DNA from: an uncultured Sphingomonas sp.
GTDB taxonomy: Bacteria; Pseudomonadota; Alphaproteobacteria; Sphingomonadales; Sphingomonadaceae
Assembly (NCBI RefSeq): GCF_934560975.1
Contig: NZ_CAKTFO010000008.1
Coordinates: 35,492 to 99,491, forward strand
Length of the DNA stretch: 64,000 nt
Direction of reading: 5' to 3'
The stretch's first letter is position 1. Each line of letters opens with the position of its first letter. A program made the translations under genes and the position numbers. The notes under the pieces were generated by a model that saw only the letters and a list, made by a program, of their open reading frames with translations, had not been told where the DNA came from and ran no database searches. This document shows, in pieces, positions 1-8,609 of the stretch.

Positions 1-505
1 ATTGCGCGGCCGCGCCATCCTCCAGAACCTCGATCCGCTTGATGGAGGATGGGGAGATCAGGTCGAGATCGGGGGCGGCGGCGCCCTGATACGGTCCGCC
101 GAGCACCGCCAGATTGGCCGTACCGTGCCGGCGCTTGCCGTTGACCAGCACCAGGGTGTGGTTCGGACTGAGGCCGCGCAGGCGGGCTGACAGGGTCAGG
201 TTGGCCGTGTCGCCGCCGAACGCCTGCGCGGTGAAGGACGGCACGAGCTGCGTCAGCACCTGGTTGAGGTTGGGCTGGCCGACATGCTCGATCGCCTCCG
301 AACTCAGCAGCTTGATCGGCGTCGCGCTTTCGGCGGCGGTAATGCCGCTCGCTCGGGTGCCGGTGACGATGATGTCGCCATCGGCGGCCACGCCCGCCCC
401 GTTGGCGCCTTGGTTGCCCGGAAGAGATTGGGCCTGCACGCCTGCGGACCCGGCGAGAATGGCTGTAAGCAACGCGTGTCGAGAAATCGCCGAAAACACC
501 TTCAT
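1..505 (-). CDS. TonB-dependent receptor, N-terminal part (cut by window edge)
   Basis: Outer-membrane receptor for TonB-driven uptake; only the first 168 codons lie in the window. The protein starts MKVFSAISRH, has a signal peptide ending near AGVQAQ (about residue 26), then a TonB-box-like DIIVTGTR and the plug domain, with the typical plug motifs LRGLSPNHTLVLVNGKRR and IKRIEVLEDGAAA. That plug pattern is common in the receptors lacking a siderophore signature that are abundant in sphingomonads. The start at 505 is supported by a purine-rich AAAGGGGG stretch about 8 bases upstream. Nothing visible here shows the substrate. Confidence 0.9.
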   Translation of the reverse strand, partial: MKVFSAISRHALLTAILAGSAGVQAQSLPGNQGANGAGVAADGDIIVTGTRASGITAAESATPIKLLSSEAIEHVGQPNLNQVLTQLVPSFTAQAFGGDTANLTLSARLRGLSPNHTLVLVNGKRRHGTANLAVLGGPYQGAAAPDLDLISPSSIKRIEVLEDGAAAQ

Positions 506-1311
506 CAAAGCCCCCTTTAACAAAGAATTACGGACCTCTCCTCGTGCAGGCGATCTGACGTCGCCATTATTCAAAATTCACAATTCACAACACAAGCTAC
601 CGCGCCGCAACAACGGCACATACACGATTGTAATTCTCTAGCTTGACGTGACGTTTTACAATTTTGATTCTTGCAACAGGGGCATTAGTAGTCAGCAAAA
701 TATTTTACCCGCAAGAGGTATATCAAGCAGGATTGATGCGCTGCCGCAATTTGTCTTCCTGTCGCTTTTCTGCAACAAAGCAGACGCGGCGGCACATACC
801 CCGGCGTGCATCCGCGGTTGGTGGCCGACATGAGACAGCCTTCCCCTGCGGAGAGCTGGAAAGGGCGCGCAACCTGCGGTCGGAGAGATCGGGCTATGGC
901 GGCGATGCGCGGAGCCCACCGCCTCAACCGCCGTTCACGACAAAGGCAAGGCGCGCCATTTCGGCGTCGTGCCAACAGCAGGATCGCGTCGGCTGGCCGT
1001 GGCCGGGGCTTCGGCGGCGATGGCCGATGCAAATAGTGCAGGCGTAGGCCAACGACGCGTCCTCCACTTGCAGGCGACAGATCACCCGCACAAAAGGCCA
1101 ATCATGCCTAAGAGGACGTCGACTCCTTCACCGGTCATTCGCCGGTTTGAGGTAAAGAGAACGTAACCCGCCGAACTCCGCAAGCATATTCGTGACACTA
1201 TCGCGACAGCCGGCATGTTCGGGCCGAGTGCGGCAGATGTGCACCACTCGCCTTCCCCACAAAGGACCAGGCAGGCTTGCGCACGTCCGCCGACAATGCC
1301 TACCAGCCGGG
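506..1311. other. Intergenic stretch without a recognisable gene
   Basis: About 800 bases between the receptor start and trmL. The part near the receptor (560-720) is AT-rich and probably carries its promoter. The open frames further on (for example 685-1101 on the minus strand) are rich in Arg, Pro and Cys, show no domain and have no ribosome site. No tRNA or repeat was recognised. Confidence 0.5.
566..595 (-). promoter_or_regulatory. Possible promoter of the receptor at 505
   Basis: On the minus strand TTGTGT (595-590), an 18-base spacer and AATAAT (571-566) lie about 60 bases before the receptor start, in an AT-rich patch that contrasts with the surrounding GC-rich DNA. Two direct TTGTGA repeats (590-585 and 583-578) overlap the spacer and could be a regulator site. 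Assigned by eye only. Confidence 0.3.
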
Positions 1312-1773
1312 ATGCGCATTGCCCTGTTCGAGCCCGAGATTGCGGGAAATGTCGGTGCCGTTCTGCGGCTCGGCGCCTGTATGGGCGCGACGGTGGACCT
1401 GATCGAACCGATGGGATTTGCGTGGGACGATCGGCGCGTCAGGCGGACCGCGATGGACTATATCAATCATGTCGCCGTGACGCGGCATGTCGATTTCGCT
1501 GCATTCCGCACGGCGATCGGTTCGCGACGGCTGGTGCTGTTCACCACCAAGAGCCAGCAATCGAGCTACGATTTCGGCTTCAGGGCGGACGATGTCCTGC
1601 TCTTCGGCAAGGAAAGCGCAGGCGTGCCGGCGCACATAGCCCAAGCGTGCGATGCCCGACTGCGCATTCCGATGCGGCCGGAGGTCCGATCGATGAACCT
1701 TGCCACGTCGGCAGCGCTGGCGCTGGGTGAAGCCCTGCGCCAGACCGCGACCTTGCCGGGCATTGCCGACTGA
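1312..1773 (+). CDS. trmL: tRNA (cytidine(34)-2'-O)-methyltransferase, TrmL family
   Basis: Small SPOUT-class (knotted) methyltransferase of 153 residues, the usual TrmL length. It methylates the 2'-O of the wobble nucleotide in tRNA-Leu isoacceptors in the cytoplasm using SAM. The N-terminus MRIALFEPEIAGNVG and the C-terminal knot segments LLFGKESAGVP and RIPMRPEVRSMNLATS are the conserved SPOUT motifs that bind SAM. The frame is open upstream to 1192, but the ATG at 1312 gives the family N-terminus; no strong Shine-Dalgarno is visible before it. It stands alone, convergent with the kinase gene that follows. Confidence 0.93.
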   Translation: MRIALFEPEIAGNVGAVLRLGACMGATVDLIEPMGFAWDDRRVRRTAMDYINHVAVTRHVDFAAFRTAIGSRRLVLFTTKSQQSSYDFGFRADDVLLFGKESAGVPAHIAQACDARLRIPMRPEVRSMNLATSAALALGEALRQTATLPGIAD

Positions 1774-1792
1774 AACCTTCGCGCCCGATCGC

Positions 1793-3238
1793 TCAGGCAG
1801 CGTGCCGGCGGGGTGTCGCGACCGGCGCATCATCCGGTTGCTCCACGTCCGCCTGCCCCGCGATCGGCTGCTCCACGATAGGAATGTCGATGGAGAAACT
1901 GGTTCCGACACCGCGTTCGGAGCGTACGGAAATGGTGCCTCCCATCATCTCACAGAATTGCTGCGTCAGCGCGAGGCCCAGGCCGGTGCCGCCATAATGG
2001 CTGACCGTGTCGTTTTCGGCCTGGCCGAAGTTGCTGAAGATCCGGCCGACCCCTTCCGGCGTCATGCCGATGCCATTGTCGGCCACCTCGATCAGCAGGC
2101 GGTCGCCCCCTGCCTGCGCGCGCCGGCCCACGGTCAGCATGATCGTGCCCTTGGTGGTGAACTTCGCCGCGTTGCTGAGCAGGTTGAGGATCGACTGTCG
2201 CACCTTGAGCGCGTCGAGATCCAACGTGCCGAGCTCGTCCTGCAGCTCGACCACCATACGATTGTCGCGCTTGGCGATCAGGGGTGATGCGGTAGCGACC
2301 ACTTCGTCGATCAGCCCCGCAACCAGGATCGGCTCCGTCGTCAATTCCTGCCGATTGGCCTCGATCGCGGACAGGTCGATCGTGTTGTTGACCAGCGCCA
2401 GCAGGTGCCGTCCGGCGGCGTGGATGCGGTCGAGATCCTCCATCTTGCGATGCGCCTCGGGGCGCTCCTCGAAATTCTCGCGCAGGATGTCGGCATAGCC
2501 GATCACGGCGTTCAGCGGCGTGCGAAGCTCGTGGCTCATCTTGGCGAGAAAGATCGACTTCCGCTTGGACGCGCGCTCCGCCGCTTCCATCGCTTCGCGC
2601 AGCAGCGCCAGGTTGGTGCGCTGCTCGATCGTCTCCTGCTCCAGGTGCAGGCTGATCCGCATCACCCGCTCATAATAGAGCATCAGCAACGTCATGTAGA
2701 CCAATGCGCTGATGATCGAGAATGTGTTGGCGAGGTATAGCCCCTTCGGGTCCAGCAATGTTGGAAACGCGCCATAGATCACGCGCGCGGCGAAAAAGGT
2801 CGCGAGCTGGACGGCGACGCCCACCAGCATGCGGGCGATGGCATCCGCCAGATAGAAGAAGCCCAGCGCCATCGCGATCAGGAACCAGGGCAGCAGCGGC
2901 GAGGCGATCCCGCCAAAGAAGAAGGAGCCGAACAGGCTCATCCCCACGATCATCTGCACTGACAGGCCCGCGGCGATCGCCAGGCTGGCCGTCGCGCGCA
3001 GCACGAAGGGGATTGCCAGGAATGCGAGCACCATGGCTTCCAGCACCCACAGCTGCCAGCTGCCGCCCGCCGACGTCCGGCTCAGGAAGAAGGTGACGGA
3101 CTGCCCCATCAGCGGACCCGCCAGATGCAGCGCCACAAAGGTCCGCAGCATCATGTGGTCGGAGTCCGTCCCGCGCATCGCGTGCGGGATGAACCAGTTG
3201 ATGAAGCGGTGAACCGACCTGAGCATCGTCTTTTCCAT
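1793..3238 (-). CDS. Membrane sensor histidine kinase (intact member of a local four-paralog family)
   Basis: 481 residues. About six membrane segments (residues ~30-190) carry the motif FVALHLAGP near residue 34 and FGGIASPLLPW near 108, both shared with the proteins at 3387, 11048 and 11115. A coiled linker (195-228) leads to a HisKA domain with phospho-acceptor His236 in MSHELRTPLN, then a complete HATPase: N-box LNLLSNAAKF with Asn356, G1 DNGIGM near 388, G2 GGTGLGL near 416. It should autophosphorylate and probably feeds the lone receiver at 4811, since it has no receiver of its own. Divergent from the pseudokinase gene at 3387. The ligand is unknown. Confidence 0.9.
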   Translation of the reverse strand: MEKTMLRSVHRFINWFIPHAMRGTDSDHMMLRTFVALHLAGPLMGQSVTFFLSRTSAGGSWQLWVLEAMVLAFLAIPFVLRATASLAIAAGLSVQMIVGMSLFGSFFFGGIASPLLPWFLIAMALGFFYLADAIARMLVGVAVQLATFFAARVIYGAFPTLLDPKGLYLANTFSIISALVYMTLLMLYYERVMRISLHLEQETIEQRTNLALLREAMEAAERASKRKSIFLAKMSHELRTPLNAVIGYADILRENFEERPEAHRKMEDLDRIHAAGRHLLALVNNTIDLSAIEANRQELTTEPILVAGLIDEVVATASPLIAKRDNRMVVELQDELGTLDLDALKVRQSILNLLSNAAKFTTKGTIMLTVGRRAQAGGDRLLIEVADNGIGMTPEGVGRIFSNFGQAENDTVSHYGGTGLGLALTQQFCEMMGGTISVRSERGVGTSFSIDIPIVEQPIAGQADVEQPDDAPVATPRRHAA

Positions 3239-3386
3239 GTTGCGGCAGGCGACGGTCTAACCGGCACGTTTTAACAAAAACCGACCACAGAGTTTACTTC
3301 GCTTTAGGATGATCTGGCTAAGTGCCCGTTCGTGTCCGGCTGGTTCGCCATTTGGATGCATGGCGACACCGGGGCGGGATGCACGA

Positions 3387-4790
<1,404 letters not shown>

Positions 4791-4810
4791 CAGAAAGCCG
4801 CACGGAGACC

Positions 4811-5173
4811 ATGACCAAGATTCTGATCGTCGAAGACAACGAACTCAACCGCGACATGCTGCAACGTCGGCTGGAGCGTAAGGGCTACGAGGTCGTGTGC
4901 GCCGTTGACGGTCCACAGGGGATCGCAATGGCGACCAGCGAACGCCCCAACCTGATCCTGATGGATGTCGCCTTGGGCGAGATGGACGGATGGGAAGCAA
5001 CACTCGCCATCCGGGCTGCACCCGCCACTGCCGATATCCCGGTGATCGCGCTGACCGCGCATGCGCTGGAGAGCGACCGCCGCCGAAGCGTGGAGGTGGG
5101 CTGCGTCGAGTTTGAAACCAAGCCCGTCTCGCTTCCGCAACTTATCGAAAAGATCGAACGGCACGCGGCCTGA
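4811..5173 (+). CDS. Single-domain response regulator (CheY/DivK-like receiver)
   Basis: 120 residues forming just a receiver domain: acidic pocket Glu8-Asp9, phospho-acceptor Asp52 (ILMDVAL), switch Thr82 (ALTAHA) and Lys104 (ETKPV). There is no DNA-binding or enzymatic output, so it must act by protein contact, as DivK does, or pass phosphate to a phosphotransferase. It begins 20 bases after the pseudokinase gene and ends 49 bases before the synthase, so the three are likely co-transcribed. Candidate phosphodonors are the intact kinase at 1793-3238 and, if phosphorylated in trans, the 3387 protein. Confidence 0.93.
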   Translation: MTKILIVEDNELNRDMLQRRLERKGYEVVCAVDGPQGIAMATSERPNLILMDVALGEMDGWEATLAIRAAPATADIPVIALTAHALESDRRRSVEVGCVEFETKPVSLPQLIEKIERHAA

Positions 5174-5222
5174 CGACGCCGACACCTTCCTGGGCCAACT
5201 CAATTCAACGGGGGACTGAATC

Positions 5223-6659
5223 ATGAGCAACACCAACATGACCGAACACACCCACTTCGATGCGCTGGGCGGCAGCATGCGCGACTTCCGCTATCTGCCG
5301 GGCTCGGACCTGCTCGGCCGGGTGGAGGCGTTCTATGGATGGCAGCAGGCGCGCCGTTCCGCCGGCGTGTGGCCGCTCGGCCGCTCGACCGAGATGGGCG
5401 CGTTCAGCCGCGCGGTCGCCCGCACCGATGACGGCGCGCTGTTCCGTGGCGTGAACTTCGCCAGCCAGGACTATCTGAGCATGAACGCGCACCCGGCGAT
5501 CCTGGACACGGCGATCCAGGCGATGCGCGATTATGGCGTCCATTCGGCCGGCTCCCCGGCGCTGGTCGGCAACACGTCGCTGTCGATCGCGCTGGAGCGC
5601 AAGATCGGCGACTTCCTCGGCTATGATCATGTGGCGCTGTTCCCGACCGGCTGGGCGGCCGGCTTCGGCGTGATCAAGGGGCTGGTGCGAGCGAGCGACC
5701 ATATCGTGATGGACGCGCTGAGCCACGCCTGCCTGCAGGAAGGGGCGCAAGCCGCGACACGCAACATCCACCTGTTCCGCCACAACCAGGTCGAGCAGCT
5801 GCGCGCCAAGCTGGCGAACATCCGCGCCAAGGACACCAGCAACGGCATCCTGGTCGTCACCGAAAGCCTGTTCTCGATGGATTCGGACGTGCCGGATATC
5901 CGCGCCATGCAGCAGGCGGCACACGAATATGGTGCGACCCTGATGGTGGACGTGGCGCACGATCTCGGCAATCTCGGACCCACCGGACGCGGCATGATCG
6001 AGGTTCAGGGCATGTTGGGCCAGGTCGACGTGGTGATGGGCTCCTTCTCCAAGACGTTCGCCTCCAACGGCGGCTTCGTCGCGGCGCGCGGGCGCGCGGT
6101 GAAGGAATATATGCGCTACTACAGCTCGCCCAACACCTTCTCCAATGCGCTGTCGCCGGCGCAGGCGGCGATCGCCGGCAAGGCGTTCGACATCATCCAG
6201 TCGGACGAAGGCGCACAGCTGCGCGCCAAGCTGATGGACAATATCCTGACGCTGCGGAAGCTGCTCGCCGGCTGCGGCCTCGAAACCTATGGCGAACCGT
6301 CCGCCATCGTCTGCGTGAAGATGGGCAGCGAGGCGCTGGCACGACTGGTCAGCCGCCGCCTGCCTGCTCTAGGCATGCTCGCCAATCTGGTCGAATTCCC
6401 GGCGGTGCCCAAGGGGCAGGCGCGCTTCCGCCTCCAGGTCATGGCCAACCACACGCAGCATGACATCGTCGATGCGGTGCATCGCCTGTCGACAGCCGTG
6501 GCGGAAGCCGGCAAGGATCTGGACGCGCTGGACCAGGGCCATGCCACCCTCGCCACCTTGGACCAACACCGCCCGCTGCCGCAGGCGTCGCACATGGATG
6601 AAGCGGCGGTCTCCGACACCCTGCCGATCGAGCAGGAACCCCTGCGCGCGGCATCGTAG
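5223..6659 (+). CDS. PLP-dependent alpha-oxoamine synthase-family enzyme (candidate signal synthase)
   Basis: 478 residues of fold-type I aminotransferase class. Members (serine palmitoyltransferase, KBL, ALAS, BioF, CqsA/LqsA) condense an amino acid with an acyl-CoA. Visible motifs: PLP-stacking His168 (ALSHACLQEG), Asp243 and His246 in MVDVAHDLG (family usually DEAH) and Schiff-base Lys277 in SFSKTF. About 50 extra residues at the N-terminus and 55 at the C-terminus exceed the usual ~400. No acyl carrier protein gene is adjacent, unlike bacterial sphingolipid loci. The position between a sensor kinase/receiver pair and an outer-membrane protein recalls the cqs/lqs quorum-sensing loci; a second serine palmitoyltransferase-like enzyme is the alternative. 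GGGGG precedes the ATG. Confidence 0.85.
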   Translation: MSNTNMTEHTHFDALGGSMRDFRYLPGSDLLGRVEAFYGWQQARRSAGVWPLGRSTEMGAFSRAVARTDDGALFRGVNFASQDYLSMNAHPAILDTAIQAMRDYGVHSAGSPALVGNTSLSIALERKIGDFLGYDHVALFPTGWAAGFGVIKGLVRASDHIVMDALSHACLQEGAQAATRNIHLFRHNQVEQLRAKLANIRAKDTSNGILVVTESLFSMDSDVPDIRAMQQAAHEYGATLMVDVAHDLGNLGPTGRGMIEVQGMLGQVDVVMGSFSKTFASNGGFVAARGRAVKEYMRYYSSPNTFSNALSPAQAAIAGKAFDIIQSDEGAQLRAKLMDNILTLRKLLAGCGLETYGEPSAIVCVKMGSEALARLVSRRLPALGMLANLVEFPAVPKGQARFRLQVMANHTQHDIVDAVHRLSTAVAEAGKDLDALDQGHATLATLDQHRPLPQASHMDEAAVSDTLPIEQEPLRAAS

Positions 6660-6724
6660 CACCATTCTTAACCCGGATTTTACCTCGGCAAGCCAGGATG
6701 CTGCCGAGAAGGAACCCACTGACC

Positions 6725-8011
6725 ATGAAGACGATCTGCCTGATTCTGGGGGCACTGCCAGCCGGCAGCATGCTCGCACTCGCATCGCCGGCTGCGGCGC
6801 AGCAGGCGGGGGACGCCTATGTCCGCGTCGCCGCCGCCCGCACCAAGCTCGTCGACAATGGGGAGGTCGCCACCAACGGCGTCGTCAACCCCGCCGACGG
6901 GTACAAGACCCGCGATGCCTATCACGGCGTCCTCACCGGCGGATTCTTCATGTGGAACGGCGTTGCGGTGGAAGCCTCGATCTCCACCCCCGCCACCACC
7001 AACAACGTGCCGGCGGGCGGCCTGGCCGGCCTGCCCAATCTGGGCGATGACGAGTTCACAACCGTCACCGTCGGCGCGAACATCCAGCCGTTCAAGGGCC
7101 GTGTGTCGCCCTTTGTCGGTGCCGGCATCGTGCGTCATTTCACCACCCAGGAGCGTGACGGGCTGGGCGTCGGCCTGAACATCCCCAACGCCCATGGCCC
7201 CTATGTGCAGGCCGGCGTGGACTATGCGCTCACCCCCCGCTGGGGCGTGTTCGCGTCGGTGCGCAAGGCCTGGTACGACACCAATGCCACCGGCCGGCTT
7301 CCGCTGGACGCGACCATGACCAGCTTCGCGGCGGTTTCGGCCAAGGCCGAACTGGACCCCGTCACCATCCAGCTGGGCGTCACAGCACGCTTCGGCCGCC
7401 ATGCGGACGACGGCGCGCTGGAGCCGATCGGCACAGATACCACCAAGTGGACCGTCCGTGCCGGCCTCACCAGCCTGACCCTGGCCGACCGGGTCGACCT
7501 GTCCGTCGGCGGCGCGCACTATCCGGGCGCGGACCTGTCGACGTTTGAGCATTGGACGCCTACCGTCCAAATCGGGCGCTTCCTGACGCGCAACGTCGCC
7601 ATCAACCTGACGGCGGGCATCCCACCATCGATCGATGTCTATGGCGGCGGTTCGATCGGCTCCCTGCCCAAGCTGGGCAAAGTGCGCTACGGTCCGATGG
7701 CGCTCACCGCGCAATATCACTTCACCCGCAGCGGCCGCATCCGCCCCTATGTCGGCGCGGGCGCAAGCTACATGATCGTGTTCGGCACCAAGGACGGCAC
7801 TTTCGAGAACCTCAAGGTCAAGGACGATTTCGGCTGGGCGTTCGAGGCCGGGACCGACATCATGATCAGCAATCGCGTGGCGATCTTCGGCGACGTGAAG
7901 AAGGCGCTGCTCCGCCCCGTCACGACGGGCCTCTTCATGGGCGACAGCGTGGTCGGCAAGACCCGCCTGGACCCCTGGGCGTTCAGCGGCGGCATCGCCT
8001 ACCATTTCTGA
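6725..8011 (+). CDS. Tandem OmpW-family outer-membrane protein (two barrels in one chain)
   Basis: 428 residues with a signal peptide (cleavage near AAAQ, residue 26). OmpW proteins are ~200-residue eight-strand barrels that pass small hydrophobic molecules. Here two OmpW-like units follow each other: unit 1 (~27-224) with SPFVGAGIVRHF and terminal LGVTARF, and unit 2 (~240-428) with RPYVGAGASYM and terminal GGIAYHF. The second is closer to canonical OmpW. A good AAGGA site lies before the ATG at 6725. It follows the oxoamine synthase by 65 bases, so it is probably the last gene of that operon, and a strong terminator follows at 8157. A role in releasing a lipophilic product of the synthase is speculation. 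Confidence 0.82.
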   Translation: MKTICLILGALPAGSMLALASPAAAQQAGDAYVRVAAARTKLVDNGEVATNGVVNPADGYKTRDAYHGVLTGGFFMWNGVAVEASISTPATTNNVPAGGLAGLPNLGDDEFTTVTVGANIQPFKGRVSPFVGAGIVRHFTTQERDGLGVGLNIPNAHGPYVQAGVDYALTPRWGVFASVRKAWYDTNATGRLPLDATMTSFAAVSAKAELDPVTIQLGVTARFGRHADDGALEPIGTDTTKWTVRAGLTSLTLADRVDLSVGGAHYPGADLSTFEHWTPTVQIGRFLTRNVAINLTAGIPPSIDVYGGGSIGSLPKLGKVRYGPMALTAQYHFTRSGRIRPYVGAGASYMIVFGTKDGTFENLKVKDDFGWAFEAGTDIMISNRVAIFGDVKKALLRPVTTGLFMGDSVVGKTRLDPWAFSGGIAYHF

Positions 8012-8025
8012 CCAACCTGCATGCC

Positions 8026-8063
8026 CGATCCCGGCGCGGCGGCCATCGCCCGCGCCGGGATCG
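8026..8063. other. Perfect 14-bp inverted repeat after the OmpW gene
   Basis: CGATCCCGGCGCGG (8026-8039) and its exact complement (8050-8063) flank a 10-base loop, 15 bases after the OmpW stop. There is no T-tract, so it is more likely an mRNA 3'-end stabiliser or attenuating hairpin than a complete intrinsic terminator. Confidence 0.6.
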
Positions 8064-8156
8064 CAGCAGGTAGGGCACGCCGGACGCCTTGCCTGCCACC
8101 TCTCGCCAATGGCCTGTCCCGGGTGAGTTCCCTCCCCTGCCAAGACGTGATGGTTC

Positions 8157-8189
8157 AAAGGGAGCCTGCTGCTGCAAGCTCCCTTTTTT
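8157..8189 (+). terminator. Rho-independent terminator of the synthase-OmpW operon
   Basis: AAAGGGAGC (8157-8165), a 12-base loop and GCTCCC followed by six T (8178-8189) form a 9-bp stem with a U-tract. It lies 146 bases after the OmpW stop and reads in the plus direction. Confidence 0.85.
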
Positions 8190-8609
8190 GCGCCCTGCAT
8201 CGCTTGCTCCGGCAAGCCGCCGCCGGCGCGCGCTCCTGCCGATCAATGGCAACCACGATCGCCCAGCGGCACCGTTGCTGTCACAACGCCATGAACGAAA
8301 GGGTAGACGTGGCCAGACCGACGCTGCCAAACACCATGCAAGGCTGCGCGCGTAAATCGCCCGGTTGCTGGACAGCACCGCTACGGGGCCGATGCCCCCA
8401 TCAACGATTGCGCAAATGGCTGGTCCTACCGACAGACAGTCCCGACTACGAAACCCTCTCGTGCTCCCCCAAAGGCGGAAGCGCAGGCACCCGGGCGATG
8501 CCGCTTCGGATTGCCCCTACCCGCCTTACTCACGCCAGCATTGCGCGGCCTGGCAGACGGCAGCGTCCGACACCACCATCCGGCTCAAGCCGCGAAAAGC
8601 CGCGCTCGA
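8190..8609. other. Intergenic stretch without a recognisable gene
   Basis: 420 bases between the terminator and the convergent GGDEF-EAL gene. Short frames here have no domain, no ribosome site and atypical composition. No repeat or RNA gene was recognised. Confidence 0.45.

Noticed and set aside
685..1101. 138-codon minus-strand frame upstream of trmL
   Set aside because: Low-complexity Arg/Pro/Cys composition, no start signal, no domain.
5223..6659. Calling the oxoamine synthase cqsA or spt outright
   Set aside because: Family-level motifs cannot separate these subfamilies by eye, so no gene symbol is given.
6680..8215. 511-codon minus-strand frame opposite the OmpW gene
   Set aside because: It covers the terminator hairpin as well as the gene and has no recognisable fold; the plus strand has signal peptide and barrel motifs.
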